Source: a virus. From it: a stretch of 31,947 nt of DNA. The DNA is taken from IMG/VR virus record IMGVR_UViG_3300035670_000875, positions 1 through 31,947 of that record; one strand, written 5' to 3'. The notes beneath the pieces are model-generated. The model was not told where the DNA came from. It made no database searches and saw only the letters and a program-made list of their open reading frames with translations. Position 1 is the stretch's first letter, and each line of letters begins with the position of its first letter. Both the position numbers and the translations under genes were made by a program. Positions 14,862 to 22,661 of the stretch are shown here, piece after piece.

Positions 14862-15111
14862 GATCGTGACGCTACGGAAGCGACTCGATAGCCAGTCTGC
14901 TGGCATGGAGCGGTTGCTGCGAGAGAATGCTGAGCTACAGACCAAGGTGACCCTGCTGGAGTTGGAGAAGCGCCAATGGCAGGCGGAGAAGGCGACCCAG
15001 AGCGCCATCATCGCCCAGCGGCTCATGGCCATGAATGCCGAGAGATCGGACATGGCCCAGGAGATCGAAGTGCTCAAAGCGACGATCAAAGCGTTGGTCG
15101 GTGAGACATGA
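14854..15111 (+). CDS. coiled-coil protein
   Basis: The product is 85 aa and overlaps the upstream gene by 8 bp and the downstream one by 4 bp. It is an almost uninterrupted coiled coil: heptad-like LRKRLDSQSAGMERLLRENA, LQTKVTLLELEKRQW, IEVLKATIKALVG. No cysteine, membrane or enzyme motif. A small helical assembly protein or fibre chaperone/trimeriser is plausible, given the flanking structural genes; the specific role is unknown. Confidence 0.75.
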   Translation: MSEIVTLRKRLDSQSAGMERLLRENAELQTKVTLLELEKRQWQAEKATQSAIIAQRLMAMNAERSDMAQEIEVLKATIKALVGET

Positions 15112-15683
15112 CCATCGACTGGCTTACCAAGGTCATCACCGTCGATCGCACCGTCGATCCATTCTTCACCGATGTCGGAAATGGTTACTACGAGATGGAT
15201 ACGAACGCCTTCCGGCTAGCGCTCAAGAACGTCGAAGATAGTGAAGACGGCATGGTGCATGACGATACCCACCGTCACAACACGGCGGTCTCCCTGGGCG
15301 GTGTGACCTTCGCTCGAACCTTCGAGATCATCAATGGGTACACCGTCACATTCCTGCCGAATAGTCACTGGACCGCTCGCTTGACCGAGACGAACAACAA
15401 CCTTGCGGACGTAAAGAACGTCAACGAGGTCAGTCTCATCGTGCAGAACAGTGCTGGTCTAGCCGTGGCCGCTGCGGGTGAACAGATGTGGCAGCAGCCA
15501 CTAGAGGGCACGTACACCGCTGAGCAGATGATGCGGCTCATGGTCGCCGCCCTGGCGGGCAAGCTCACCGGTGCCGACACCGGCAACATCGCCATCCGAG
15601 ACATCGCTGACACCAAGGACCGGATCACCGCTACCACGACCGTAGAAGGCAACCGCCTCACCGTCACACTCGACCCGGAGTAA
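15108..15683 (+). CDS. phage structural protein, conserved-type hypothetical
   Basis: The product is 191 aa and starts at the ATGA overlap. It begins IDWLTKVITVDRTVDPFFTD with strand-rich central segments (TFEIINGYTVTFLPNSHWTA). The C-terminus contains YTAEQMMRLMVAALAGKLTG followed by IAIRDIADTKDRITATTTVEG, a pattern I associate with small structural proteins in many tailed phages, usually unnamed. It sits between the coiled-coil gene and the repeat protein, so it probably belongs to the same virion appendage. No enzymatic motif. Confidence 0.78.
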   Translation: MTIDWLTKVITVDRTVDPFFTDVGNGYYEMDTNAFRLALKNVEDSEDGMVHDDTHRHNTAVSLGGVTFARTFEIINGYTVTFLPNSHWTARLTETNNNLADVKNVNEVSLIVQNSAGLAVAAAGEQMWQQPLEGTYTAEQMMRLMVAALAGKLTGADTGNIAIRDIADTKDRITATTTVEGNRLTVTLDPE

Positions 15684-15686
15684 TCC

Positions 15687-16364
15687 GTGTTCCCGGCACG
15701 GTATTACTCGCCTCGCATCTATCCAGCGAGGTATTTCCCGCCTGATATTCGGCCGGTCTTTTCTGTACGTGCTGATGCGATATTGCGTGCCCTGCAGTCA
15801 GGTGCATTCGATGCATCGGCGGTGGTACGGAAGCCCACTTCATCCAGCACCACCGCCTCAGCGATACTACAGTCAATAGCCGTTGCGTCGTTAGATGCGA
15901 ACGCTATACTCCTTACAAAGCAAACGGCACAGATCGCGGTCAACGCGATCCTACTAGAGGCGAGTACGCCTTTCTACGTAGATGCGGTTTTGCTGTCCCC
16001 GATATTCGGAGATTTCAGTGTCGGTGCCTGGCTCGATCATCGAGCGTATGGGATCGATGCGCTTACCGAGATATTGCAGCTGGATTTCACATCCTCCCTG
16101 CAGTACATCGACCACCAGCCGACGTGGGCGGAGATCGGCACCACCAGCACGGTAGAGACGATCGGTTTCGATGGGGGCCTGTCCTTTACCCAGGTGGCTA
16201 GCACCATCTCATCCATCGCTGCGATGGTGCTCGCCCCAGACCTGCAGTTCACCCAGACGACGAGAGTCATCGATTTCTCGTCAGCTCCACGGGATATCAC
16301 GGTCACCAGCACCACGAGGGCCATCGACTTCGAGGGTGGTGTCGAGGAGGTAGAAGATGGCTGA
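15687..16364 (+). CDS. virion protein with 14-residue A-I-L repeats
   Basis: The product is 225 aa from a GTG start, with GGAG upstream. The N-terminus has the aromatic/proline motif FPARYYSPRIYPARYF, seen in assorted phage structural proteins. Residues about 29-116 form a periodic array of A-[I/V]-L units (alanines at 31, 45, 59, 73, 87, 100, 114; period 14). The rest is beta-like with DF-containing strands (VIDFSS; AIDFEGG). No membrane helix despite the hydrophobics. Its base composition is less GC-rich than the flanks. Likely a fibre or appendage component. Confidence 0.75.
   Translation: MFPARYYSPRIYPARYFPPDIRPVFSVRADAILRALQSGAFDASAVVRKPTSSSTTASAILQSIAVASLDANAILLTKQTAQIAVNAILLEASTPFYVDAVLLSPIFGDFSVGAWLDHRAYGIDALTEILQLDFTSSLQYIDHQPTWAEIGTTSTVETIGFDGGLSFTQVASTISSIAAMVLAPDLQFTQTTRVIDFSSAPRDITVTSTTRAIDFEGGVEEVEDG
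15771..16034 (+). repeat. array of 14-codon repeats in the virion protein
   Basis: Seven degenerate units encode A-[I/V/W]-[L/V] cores at regular spacing: codons 31, 45, 59, 73, 87, 100 and 114, so steps of 14,14,14,14,13,14. The DNA copies are strongly diverged, so the periodicity is visible at protein level. This argues for an old, selected repeat solenoid or fibre shaft rather than recent slippage. Confidence 0.7.
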
Positions 16365-16674
16365 CGTCCTTGTCGCCGGTGACACTGGTCCAGCCATCAC
16401 CGGCACCATCCACAAGCGTGGCGATGTCGAAGATGTCGAGGACCTGACCAACGCGACCGTGAAATTCCAGATGCGTCGTGCTCGCGACCGCAAGCTCATG
16501 GTCGATGCAGATGCTGATATCGTCACAGCTGCGTCTGGGACCGTCAGCTATCTACTCGAAGCGAATGACACTGCTATCCCTGGTGATTACATATATCAGT
16601 GGCAGGTCACGTACCCTGATGGAAAGAAACAGACGACATACGACCCGAAAGAATTGACCATCAGGCGGAGGTAG
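16357..16674 (+). CDS. BppU-N-like domain protein (baseplate upper protein-like)
   Basis: The product is 105 aa. GGAGG precedes the ATG, which overlaps the repeat-protein gene by 8 bp. The sequence follows the BppU N-terminal domain pattern: GDTGPAITGTI at the start, DLTNATVKFQMR, then a turn with AASGTVSYLLEANDTAIPGDYIYQW and VTYPDGKKQTTYDPKEL. In lactococcal phage baseplates this Ig-like domain docks receptor-binding proteins. The protein consists of this domain alone, so it is probably an adaptor for the neighbouring appendage proteins. Its location away from the tail-tip genes is unusual. Confidence 0.8.
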   Translation: MADVLVAGDTGPAITGTIHKRGDVEDVEDLTNATVKFQMRRARDRKLMVDADADIVTAASGTVSYLLEANDTAIPGDYIYQWQVTYPDGKKQTTYDPKELTIRRR

Positions 16675-16675
16675 C

Positions 16676-17953
16676 GTGGCGAAGATCCTGTGGCATAGCG
16701 ATGCCGGATCCCACACAGGCTTTGGAACCGTTACGCACAACATCGGCGAACGACTGGTACGTGACTATGGCCACGACATCCACGTCCTCGCAGTCAATTA
16801 CAACGGCGACCATGTAGACACGAATCTCAAGCTGTACCTTCCCACCAAGCTTGAGCGGCTCGATGTCTACGGACAGAGTCGGATCGTGGAGATGCTCGCG
16901 GAGATCGAACCCGACGTCATCGTCATGCTCAACGACCCGCATGTCATCCGCAAGATCCAGTGGCGGAACAACTGGGACACCGAGAAGGTGCTCCTACGTT
17001 ATCGACCATGGGTGAAGGATTTGCTTCTCAAGCCTGGGGCCGGTGGCGATCTCCTGGGGCCGATCACAAAGAACCATCCCGTCGTCATCGCGTACATGCC
17101 GGTGGATGGGACCAACCTGCCCAAGCTGTGGGATGACCTGGCCATCACGACCCAGCCGGTGCTGATGGCTGACTGGGGCAAGACATGGTTGCCGGATGCG
17201 CCAGTCATCTACCACGGCGTGGATACGGAACAGTTCAGGCCTGCGCATGAACGCCCATACATCTCCTCTGGGGGGATGAGGGTGGCGAGCAAGCGTGATG
17301 CCAAGGAAGCACTTGGGTATGACCCGGACGGGTTCCTCGTCGTTCGTGTGGACCGGAATAGTGAACGCAAGAACTTCGCAGGTACCTGGAAGGCCCTCCT
17401 TCCTGTCATGCGGAAGCACGAAGACATCCAGGTCCACTTCCACTGCAAGGCGCAAGGCGACATGGGTGTCGAACTCCCGCCGCTCTTCAGCCGAGCACCA
17501 GATGTTGCCGATCGGTTCTTCACCGCTGGGTATCGCAAGAACGATGCGACCAAGGGGTGGAGCGTCGATGACCTGGCCATCCTCTATAACGCTGCCGACC
17601 TCGTGGTCAGCACGGCCTGGGCCGAGGGCTTCGGCCTCACGCTGGCAGAGGCCATCGCGTGTGAGGTTCCTGTCATCGCACAGGATTGTTCATCCATCAC
17701 ACAGGTGACAGGACCTGGTGCCGTGCGCATCCAACCCGCTGGCCTGATCACCGCACCACAAGGGCAGGACCAATGGCTGCCCGATATCCCAGCGTTCTCC
17801 GAAGCGATCGAGGAGCTCTACCTCGACGCTGACCGGAGGAAGGAGCTAGGACAAGCGGGGCGCACACACATCAAGGAGTCTTTCTCCTGGGATGTAGCCG
17901 CCAAGCAGTTCGATCAGCTCATCAACACGCTGATCGGATCTGGAGGTTCTTGA
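16676..17953 (+). CDS. family 4-type glycosyltransferase (GT-B fold)
   Basis: The product is 425 aa from a GTG start with GGAGG upstream. The N-terminal domain begins KILWHSDAGSHTGFGTVTHN, a GT-B first Rossmann strand with a glycine-rich loop. VIYHGVDTEQF marks the inter-domain hinge. The C-terminal domain has VVRVDRNSERKNF and the donor-binding EGFGLTLAEAIACEVPVI segment with the E-x7-E motif at about residues 318-326. Length is normal for GT4 (about 350-430 aa). It is the last gene of the cassette and abuts the prohead protease gene, with its stop overlapping the protease ATG. It probably extends or initiates the glycan built by the other transferases. Confidence 0.94.
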   Translation: MAKILWHSDAGSHTGFGTVTHNIGERLVRDYGHDIHVLAVNYNGDHVDTNLKLYLPTKLERLDVYGQSRIVEMLAEIEPDVIVMLNDPHVIRKIQWRNNWDTEKVLLRYRPWVKDLLLKPGAGGDLLGPITKNHPVVIAYMPVDGTNLPKLWDDLAITTQPVLMADWGKTWLPDAPVIYHGVDTEQFRPAHERPYISSGGMRVASKRDAKEALGYDPDGFLVVRVDRNSERKNFAGTWKALLPVMRKHEDIQVHFHCKAQGDMGVELPPLFSRAPDVADRFFTAGYRKNDATKGWSVDDLAILYNAADLVVSTAWAEGFGLTLAEAIACEVPVIAQDCSSITQVTGPGAVRIQPAGLITAPQGQDQWLPDIPAFSEAIEELYLDADRRKELGQAGRTHIKESFSWDVAAKQFDQLINTLIGSGGS

Positions 17954-19143
17954 TGTCGAATATCGATTTCAGCATCCCAGCCTATCTGACCCTGACCACC
18001 AAGGAGGTCAATGGGGTCAAAAAGCGGTTCTTCCATACGACCGCTTCCTCGACGGCGGTGGATGCCCACGGTGACACGTTCACCGATGTCGCGGTCCAGA
18101 AGATGGCCTCCCAGGCGAATAGCTCTGGCATGTCCATCTTCCTGAACCACGAGTACCGGATCCCCGAGGACCTGTTTGGGACCACCACCGAGGCCGTGGC
18201 TATCAAGCGAGCTTCTGACGATGGCTCAGAACTGGTCACCGACATGGACCTGATCGGGTTCATCAACGAGGCCAACCCACGGGCCAGAGAGACGGCGGAC
18301 GCACTCGAAGGCGGGGCCAAGCTTGGTGTCTCCATCGGCGCCCGCATCAAGGACTACCGCCCTCGTGACAGCAAGGACCCGCTGGGTGGTTGGATCATCA
18401 ACGACGTGGAGCTGAAGGAAGCTTCTATCGTCGGGATGCCTGCGAATCCTCGCACCTGGGTCCATTACGCCACCAAGGCCATCCAAGGCTTTGAGCGCGA
18501 GCGGGTCAAGGAGGCCGCAGACATGACCAAGAAGGCGACCGAGATCGCCCAAGCTCCGGTCGATGAATCCATCACCGAAGACGACGAACTCACTATGAAG
18601 CTCATGGAATCGGCGGTCACCGACCCCGATACCGTGAAGGTCCTATCGACCGAGACCATGCCTGGCGGAGCCGCCACGATGGTCGATGGCGAAGAGGATG
18701 GCCAGCCGACGTTCGATGTTGACGGCGAAGCCACCCTCGATGAAGATGTTCCCGATGCAGCGGATGACGCTGACGCAGAGGAGACAACCCAGAAGGCTGA
18801 CGAGCCCGAGGGATCTCCCGAGGCAACGGCCGATCCCGAGACACCCGAAGAGGCTCTGAGTAAGGAGCTCTCCAGCAACGCTGAGGAGCTTTCGATCTCT
18901 GCCGTGAAGGCAGCGAAGGAAGCGATCCTGAAGCGCGATGAGGAGATCCTCCAGCTCAAGGCAGAGCTCGAAGCGGCTCTCGCAACGCTGGCAACGGCCA
19001 CTGCGATCGTTGAGAAGATCGCGACCACTCCGGTGGGCCGGAAGGCTGTGGTTCGGAAGCAGGTCGATGACTATCGCACCCGCATCTCCGGCACCTACGA
19101 CCCGGAGTTCATGAAGTTCCTGAAAGGAAACCATCCCCAATGA
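17953..19143 (+). CDS. prohead protease with C-terminal scaffold-like region
   Basis: The product is 396 aa. ATG 17953 follows GGAGG at 17942-17946; a TTG 3 bp upstream is less likely. Residues 1-~165 match the HK97-type (S78) prohead protease: FLNHEYRIPED with the likely catalytic H66, LGVSIGAR with the likely catalytic S117, then ELKEASIVGMPANP, the hallmark of the family. The C-terminal half is very acidic and Ala/Glu-rich (about 195-300) and ends in a coiled coil (about 305-360), as in capsid scaffolds. So protease and scaffold are probably one polypeptide that is processed during maturation. The following capsid gene starts at an ATGA overlap. Confidence 0.93.
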   Translation: MSNIDFSIPAYLTLTTKEVNGVKKRFFHTTASSTAVDAHGDTFTDVAVQKMASQANSSGMSIFLNHEYRIPEDLFGTTTEAVAIKRASDDGSELVTDMDLIGFINEANPRARETADALEGGAKLGVSIGARIKDYRPRDSKDPLGGWIINDVELKEASIVGMPANPRTWVHYATKAIQGFERERVKEAADMTKKATEIAQAPVDESITEDDELTMKLMESAVTDPDTVKVLSTETMPGGAATMVDGEEDGQPTFDVDGEATLDEDVPDAADDADAEETTQKADEPEGSPEATADPETPEEALSKELSSNAEELSISAVKAAKEAILKRDEEILQLKAELEAALATLATATAIVEKIATTPVGRKAVVRKQVDDYRTRISGTYDPEFMKFLKGNHPQ

Positions 19144-20408
19144 GCCTTGATCAGCTGAAGCAGATCCAGGGCGAACTGGAGGAACTCCGTAAGGCACTTG
19201 AGTCGCGCAACGACGAGCCCAACACTGCGGACGTAAACGTCACGGGGCCTGCTGAGCAGCAGAGCCGCCTCATGACCGCTGCGGACCAGATGGCGCTTCG
19301 CTCCGAGCTGCGAACCAAGTCCACGGAGGAGCTCCACACCATGTTCTCGCTGCAGGCGAGGCAGTCGAATACGGGTATCCCGTTCGAGGTGTGGTCTCGG
19401 GGTGGCACGGCGGCTGAGGCCGTCCAGCGTGACCCCATGCTGCGTAAGGCGCTCGACACCACTGGTGCGACCGCTCTTATCCGGCAGGACCTGGAGCCCA
19501 TCCTCTACGAGCTCTACATCCGCGAGTTCCCCTACTGGAACCGCATCCGCAAGGAACCGGCCAACGGCCTGGTCCACGCGTTCGATCGCGTGACCAGCTT
19601 CGGTGACGCTCAGTTCATGCCTGAGCTGGGTACTGTCACCGATGACACCTCCGTGTACGAACGCGCTACGACTCCGGTCAGCGTGATCGCTACCCGGCGT
19701 GGTGTCTCGCTGAAGGCACAGTTCGCCGTCCCGGCTGGTGGCATGCCGTGGAGCCCTGAGCAGCTTGAGCTCACCGGTGGCCTTCGCGCCATCGCGCACA
19801 AGATGCAGAAGACCATCTTCCAGGGCAACGCGACGACCACTGGTGGCACCGCAGCCGACGAGCTCGGCCTCTACGATGCCAACAGCTTCGATGGCCTTCG
19901 CAAGCAGCTCAACACCGTCCGCAAGGTCGATATCGACCCGACGCTGAGCACGCCCGAAGACTTCCGCGAGAAGATCAACGACGCCTGCGTCACCGTGATG
20001 CAGAACGCCGGTCGTGTGGGCATCGCCTACATGGATCCGATCGTGAAGGCCGCCATCGACGTCCAGCAGGACAAGAACATCCGGTACGTCAACACCTTCA
20101 TGGATGTCGGCGTGGGTGTCACCACGAACGCGATCAACACCATCTTCGGCCCGCTCCCGCTGGCCGTGGTCCCTGGTGACTCGATCGGGACGTACTACGA
20201 GCTGTCCACCCAGTACAGGGACATCTACCTTCTGGACGAGAGCACGATCTCACTGCCGTACCTCGGCAGCGATGGTCCGACCGTGCTCGACATCCCGATC
20301 GGTATCAGCGGTCAGCTGACCCACCTGTACATCGTGTTCGGAATGTGGGGCATGGCCGTGAAGGTGCCTCAGTTCTCGAACAAGGTACGCGTGGTCCAGC
20401 CCGCATAA
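19140..20408 (+). CDS. major capsid protein (HK97 fold)
   Basis: The product is 422 aa, the shell subunit. A helical coiled-coil N-terminus (DQLKQIQGELEELRKALE, about 4-21) resembles the delta/scaffold-like domain that is usually cleaved in HK97-type capsids. The main domain has the expected pattern: IRQDLEPILYELYIREFPYW, RVTSFGDAQFMPELG, RRGVSLKAQFAVPAGG (E-loop region), then helix and P-domain segments and a C-terminal strand-rich VPQFSNKVRVVQPA. Position between protease and connectors confirms it. A perfect 16-bp hairpin follows the stop. Confidence 0.93.
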   Translation: MSLDQLKQIQGELEELRKALESRNDEPNTADVNVTGPAEQQSRLMTAADQMALRSELRTKSTEELHTMFSLQARQSNTGIPFEVWSRGGTAAEAVQRDPMLRKALDTTGATALIRQDLEPILYELYIREFPYWNRIRKEPANGLVHAFDRVTSFGDAQFMPELGTVTDDTSVYERATTPVSVIATRRGVSLKAQFAVPAGGMPWSPEQLELTGGLRAIAHKMQKTIFQGNATTTGGTAADELGLYDANSFDGLRKQLNTVRKVDIDPTLSTPEDFREKINDACVTVMQNAGRVGIAYMDPIVKAAIDVQQDKNIRYVNTFMDVGVGVTTNAINTIFGPLPLAVVPGDSIGTYYELSTQYRDIYLLDESTISLPYLGSDGPTVLDIPIGISGQLTHLYIVFGMWGMAVKVPQFSNKVRVVQPA

Positions 20409-20410
20409 CG

Positions 20411-20452
20411 TTGTAGAGGGGAGCCGCAGGATGACACGGCTCCCCTCTACAA
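20411..20452 (+). terminator. perfect 16-bp hairpin after the major capsid gene
   Basis: The arms 20411-20426 (TTGTAGAGGGGAGCCG) and 20437-20452 are exact reverse complements with a 10-nt loop. It starts 2 bp after the capsid stop. There is no T-run after it on the + strand, so it is a strong RNA stem (possibly a terminator or a 3'-end stabiliser/processing site) rather than a classic intrinsic terminator. Confidence 0.7.
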
Positions 20453-20460
20453 TCCGATGA

Positions 20461-20542
20461 CCAGGGTTCCTGAGACCGTAAGGATCGGGCCGGTGCGGTT
20501 TGGCTGGACACCTCCCCGCACATAGCCGGAAGTCAACCCTGG
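20461..20542 (+). promoter_or_regulatory. nested inverted repeats in the leader of the connector gene
   Basis: In the 156-bp gap after the capsid gene, CCAGGGTT (20461-20468) pairs with AACCCTGG (20535-20542). Inside it CCGG-type arms (20490-20493 with 20526-20529) and GTGCGG (20493-20498) with CCGCAC (20516-20521) can pair. The nested arrangement would make an elongated stem in the mRNA upstream of GGAGG (20556-20560) and the ATG at 20565. Likely a leader structure controlling capsid versus connector expression; no promoter is clear. Confidence 0.4.
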
Positions 20543-20564
20543 TATCTCTCTGCCTGGAGGCCAG

Positions 20565-21470
20565 ATGCCACCCCTATACCTGACACCCCTTCGATATCGC
20601 TCGATGGGCCAGGGCGTGGACCTGACCAACATCGAGGATCAGGACTTGGCGTCCCATATCCAGGTCGCATCGGCATTGGTAAACACCCATTGCAACGTGA
20701 CGCATGACCACGATTTCCGTGGCGGGACTGTCACCGGTGAAGACCACGACTGGGACATGGGCAACTACATGTGGCCTGGTCCGGGCGTCATCACCGTGGA
20801 CCGACGTCCGCTCAAGCAGCTGACGCAATTTCGCATCTATGTCACGAATACCCAGTACCTGGAGATCGACCCAGAGCGTGTCCACTATCACGAGAAGGAC
20901 AACCAGCTAGAGCCGTTGTTCGCTGAGGCATCGATCGGTATCTGGGCAGCCGCTGAGATCCCCATCGCTGGGTTCAAGACACCACAGGCCAAGATCAACT
21001 ACACGTATGGGTACACGTTCTCCACGGTCGATGAACAGATGTATCCAGACGGTGGCACCAGATGGCGGGCCCAGAACCAGTGGTGGGATAGCACCATCAC
21101 GCCCGAGATCAAGGTGAACGGCACCGAGATCGACGTCGCTGACCTCAGCATCGATTACAACGAAGGCACCGCAGATATCGATGACGACGCCCTCCTGGCG
21201 CTCGACATCGATGCGACCGAGGTCGATACCGTCACTGCGAGCTATACCTACAAGCTGCCCGTGAACATCATGCAAGCCACGGCCATGATCACCACCTCGC
21301 TCCTGGGTCGTAGGGCGATCGCAGAGAAGGGCTTGATGGGACTTTCTGGCATCAAGGTCGAAGAGGTCGAGCTACGCCAGAGCCGTGACTCCCAGATGGC
21401 GTTGGACGATATCCCTGGCAACGCCAAGATGCTCTTGAGCCCATACCGGAGACTGCTATGGGGAGCCTAG
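20565..21470 (+). CDS. head-tail connector/adaptor protein
   Basis: The product is 301 aa, with GGAGG 4 bp before the ATG. It lies immediately after the major capsid gene and before the head-closure protein, the position of the gp15/HK97 gp6-type adaptor. It begins helical (IEDQDLASHIQVASALVNTH), as adaptors do, with strands in the middle (VITVDRRPLKQLTQFRIYV). The C-terminal helices contain IMQATAMITTSLLGRRAIAEKG, typical of adaptors. It is longer than classic adaptors (about 100-200 aa): a beta region at about 110-225 looks like an inserted domain. Role assigned mainly from gene order. Confidence 0.75.
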   Translation: MPPLYLTPLRYRSMGQGVDLTNIEDQDLASHIQVASALVNTHCNVTHDHDFRGGTVTGEDHDWDMGNYMWPGPGVITVDRRPLKQLTQFRIYVTNTQYLEIDPERVHYHEKDNQLEPLFAEASIGIWAAAEIPIAGFKTPQAKINYTYGYTFSTVDEQMYPDGGTRWRAQNQWWDSTITPEIKVNGTEIDVADLSIDYNEGTADIDDDALLALDIDATEVDTVTASYTYKLPVNIMQATAMITTSLLGRRAIAEKGLMGLSGIKVEEVELRQSRDSQMALDDIPGNAKMLLSPYRRLLWGA

Positions 21471-21835
21471 TCACAGCAGACATGCTGGCTGCCGTGAGAG
21501 AGGTCGGTGCCACTGGTCTCCAGACTGACATCAGCATCCTCACCCGCTCCATCATCGAGGGGACCAACGGCAACGAGGATTACGAAGCTTGGGTCGAGAC
21601 CTCTACCGTCAGAGGCTGGGTCAAGCAGAACGACAGGGGCCCGGTCCTTCACCTCGATGAACATAACGGCGTCATCGGCTCTGTCGGGCGCTATCGCATC
21701 CATCTCCCAGTCGATACCGTCATCGATGAAGGAGACATGCTCGGTCTCGATGGTGAGATCTTCCTTGCCAACGAGGTGAACAACGAGAACACCTATCGAG
21801 TGTTCACGACCGTCATCGCCAGGAAGCGAGACTGA
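21458..21835 (+). CDS. head closure protein
   Basis: The product is 125 aa, overlapping the adaptor gene by 13 bp. It is compact and beta-rich (VRGWVKQNDRGPVLHLDEHN; YRIHLPVDTVIDEGD; FLANEVNNENTYRVF). The pattern of ring-forming strands and a central loop fits SPP1 gp16/lambda gpFII-like head-closure (stopper) proteins. The position between the adaptor and the HK97 gp10-like gene supports this. Direct sequence motifs are weak in this family, so the call depends partly on synteny. Confidence 0.7.
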   Translation: MGSLVTADMLAAVREVGATGLQTDISILTRSIIEGTNGNEDYEAWVETSTVRGWVKQNDRGPVLHLDEHNGVIGSVGRYRIHLPVDTVIDEGDMLGLDGEIFLANEVNNENTYRVFTTVIARKRD

Positions 21836-22230
21836 TGGGCCGGGTCACATTCAAGGGTGATCTCAAGAACAACTTCCGAAGGTTCGTGCGTGAAGCGGTC
21901 GAACCAGACTTGTCGGCAAGAGCCGACCGTGTCGTGGCTGCGGCTCAAGCGAAAGTACCAGTCAAAAGCGGCGATCTCCAAAGGTCTATCAGGAAGGTCG
22001 CCTTCCCTGGTGGCGTTGGGCGTGGGTATCGCATCATCGCTGACGCCAGGGCACCAGGCGCAGACAAGAGCTACGCACTCGCGGTCGAGCTTGGACACAT
22101 CACACGCACGGCCAGCAAGGCTGGTCTAGATCCCAAGAAGCTCAGGCGTCGTGGGACACCCCAGCATCTGTTCGTTGCAGCGGATCCTTACATGCTGCCT
22201 GCGTTGGAAGCGGCAAAGGATAAGCCCTGA
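21835..22230 (+). CDS. HK97 gp10-like neck/tail-completion protein
   Basis: The product is 131 aa, TGATG-coupled on both sides. The hallmark of the HK97 gp10-like family, VPVKSGDLQRSIR, is at about residues 41-53, preceded by a helix with repeated Ala (RADRVVAAAQAK). The C-terminal PQHLFVAADPYMLPALEAA also matches the typical 'F/P...A' end. It bridges connector and tail in the assembled phage. Good match to family length (about 120-150 aa). Confidence 0.88.
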   Translation: MGRVTFKGDLKNNFRRFVREAVEPDLSARADRVVAAAQAKVPVKSGDLQRSIRKVAFPGGVGRGYRIIADARAPGADKSYALAVELGHITRTASKAGLDPKKLRRRGTPQHLFVAADPYMLPALEAAKDKP

Positions 22231-22643
22231 TGCCGCCAACCAACTTGCAGCCCATCTTCCAGGCTCTAGTCAGGACTCTGAGAGCCAACGCAGCCCTGAA
22301 AGCTGCCGTTGCAGGGTTCTGGGAGGGCGCAGCACCAGCCGGGACCGATTACCCGTTCGTCACTTACCACCATGCGGGGGGTGGGGACGACTGGTATATG
22401 GGTTCGGTGACCAAGAAGCCCAAGGTCGCCATCCAGGTCTGGGGCGATGACCAGGTCGAGGCCCGTAACCTCGATCAGCTGATCATCAACACGCTCTGGG
22501 ATGCAGAGCTTTCGATAGATCAGCAATCCACGCTCCTGTGCCGCCGCACCGCTGACATAAGTCAGTCGAATGCGGAAGGGTCAGGGCAGAAGATCTACCA
22601 GGTAGGTGGCATCTACACCATCTGGTCAGATCAAAACCTGTAG
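22230..22643 (+). CDS. tail terminator/completion protein
   Basis: The product is 137 aa, TGATG-coupled to the gp10-like gene. N-terminal helix PIFQALVRTLRANAALKAAV, then YPFVTYHHAGGG and VAIQVWGDDQVEARNL, then strands to the end (IYQVGGIYTIWS). This helix, two-strand, helix layout fits the lambda gpU/SPP1 gp17-type tail-terminator fold, placed as usual between gp10-like and tail-tube genes. It would cap the tail tube and allow joining to the head. No catalytic motif. Confidence 0.8.
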   Translation: MPPTNLQPIFQALVRTLRANAALKAAVAGFWEGAAPAGTDYPFVTYHHAGGGDDWYMGSVTKKPKVAIQVWGDDQVEARNLDQLIINTLWDAELSIDQQSTLLCRRTADISQSNAEGSGQKIYQVGGIYTIWSDQNL

Positions 22644-22661
22644 CCCACAGAAAGGCTAGAG

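Noticed and set aside
18643-19197. - strand open frames opposite the protease/scaffold C-terminus
   Set aside because: The acidic, low-complexity + strand coding gives long antisense frames by chance; no motif or ribosome binding site.
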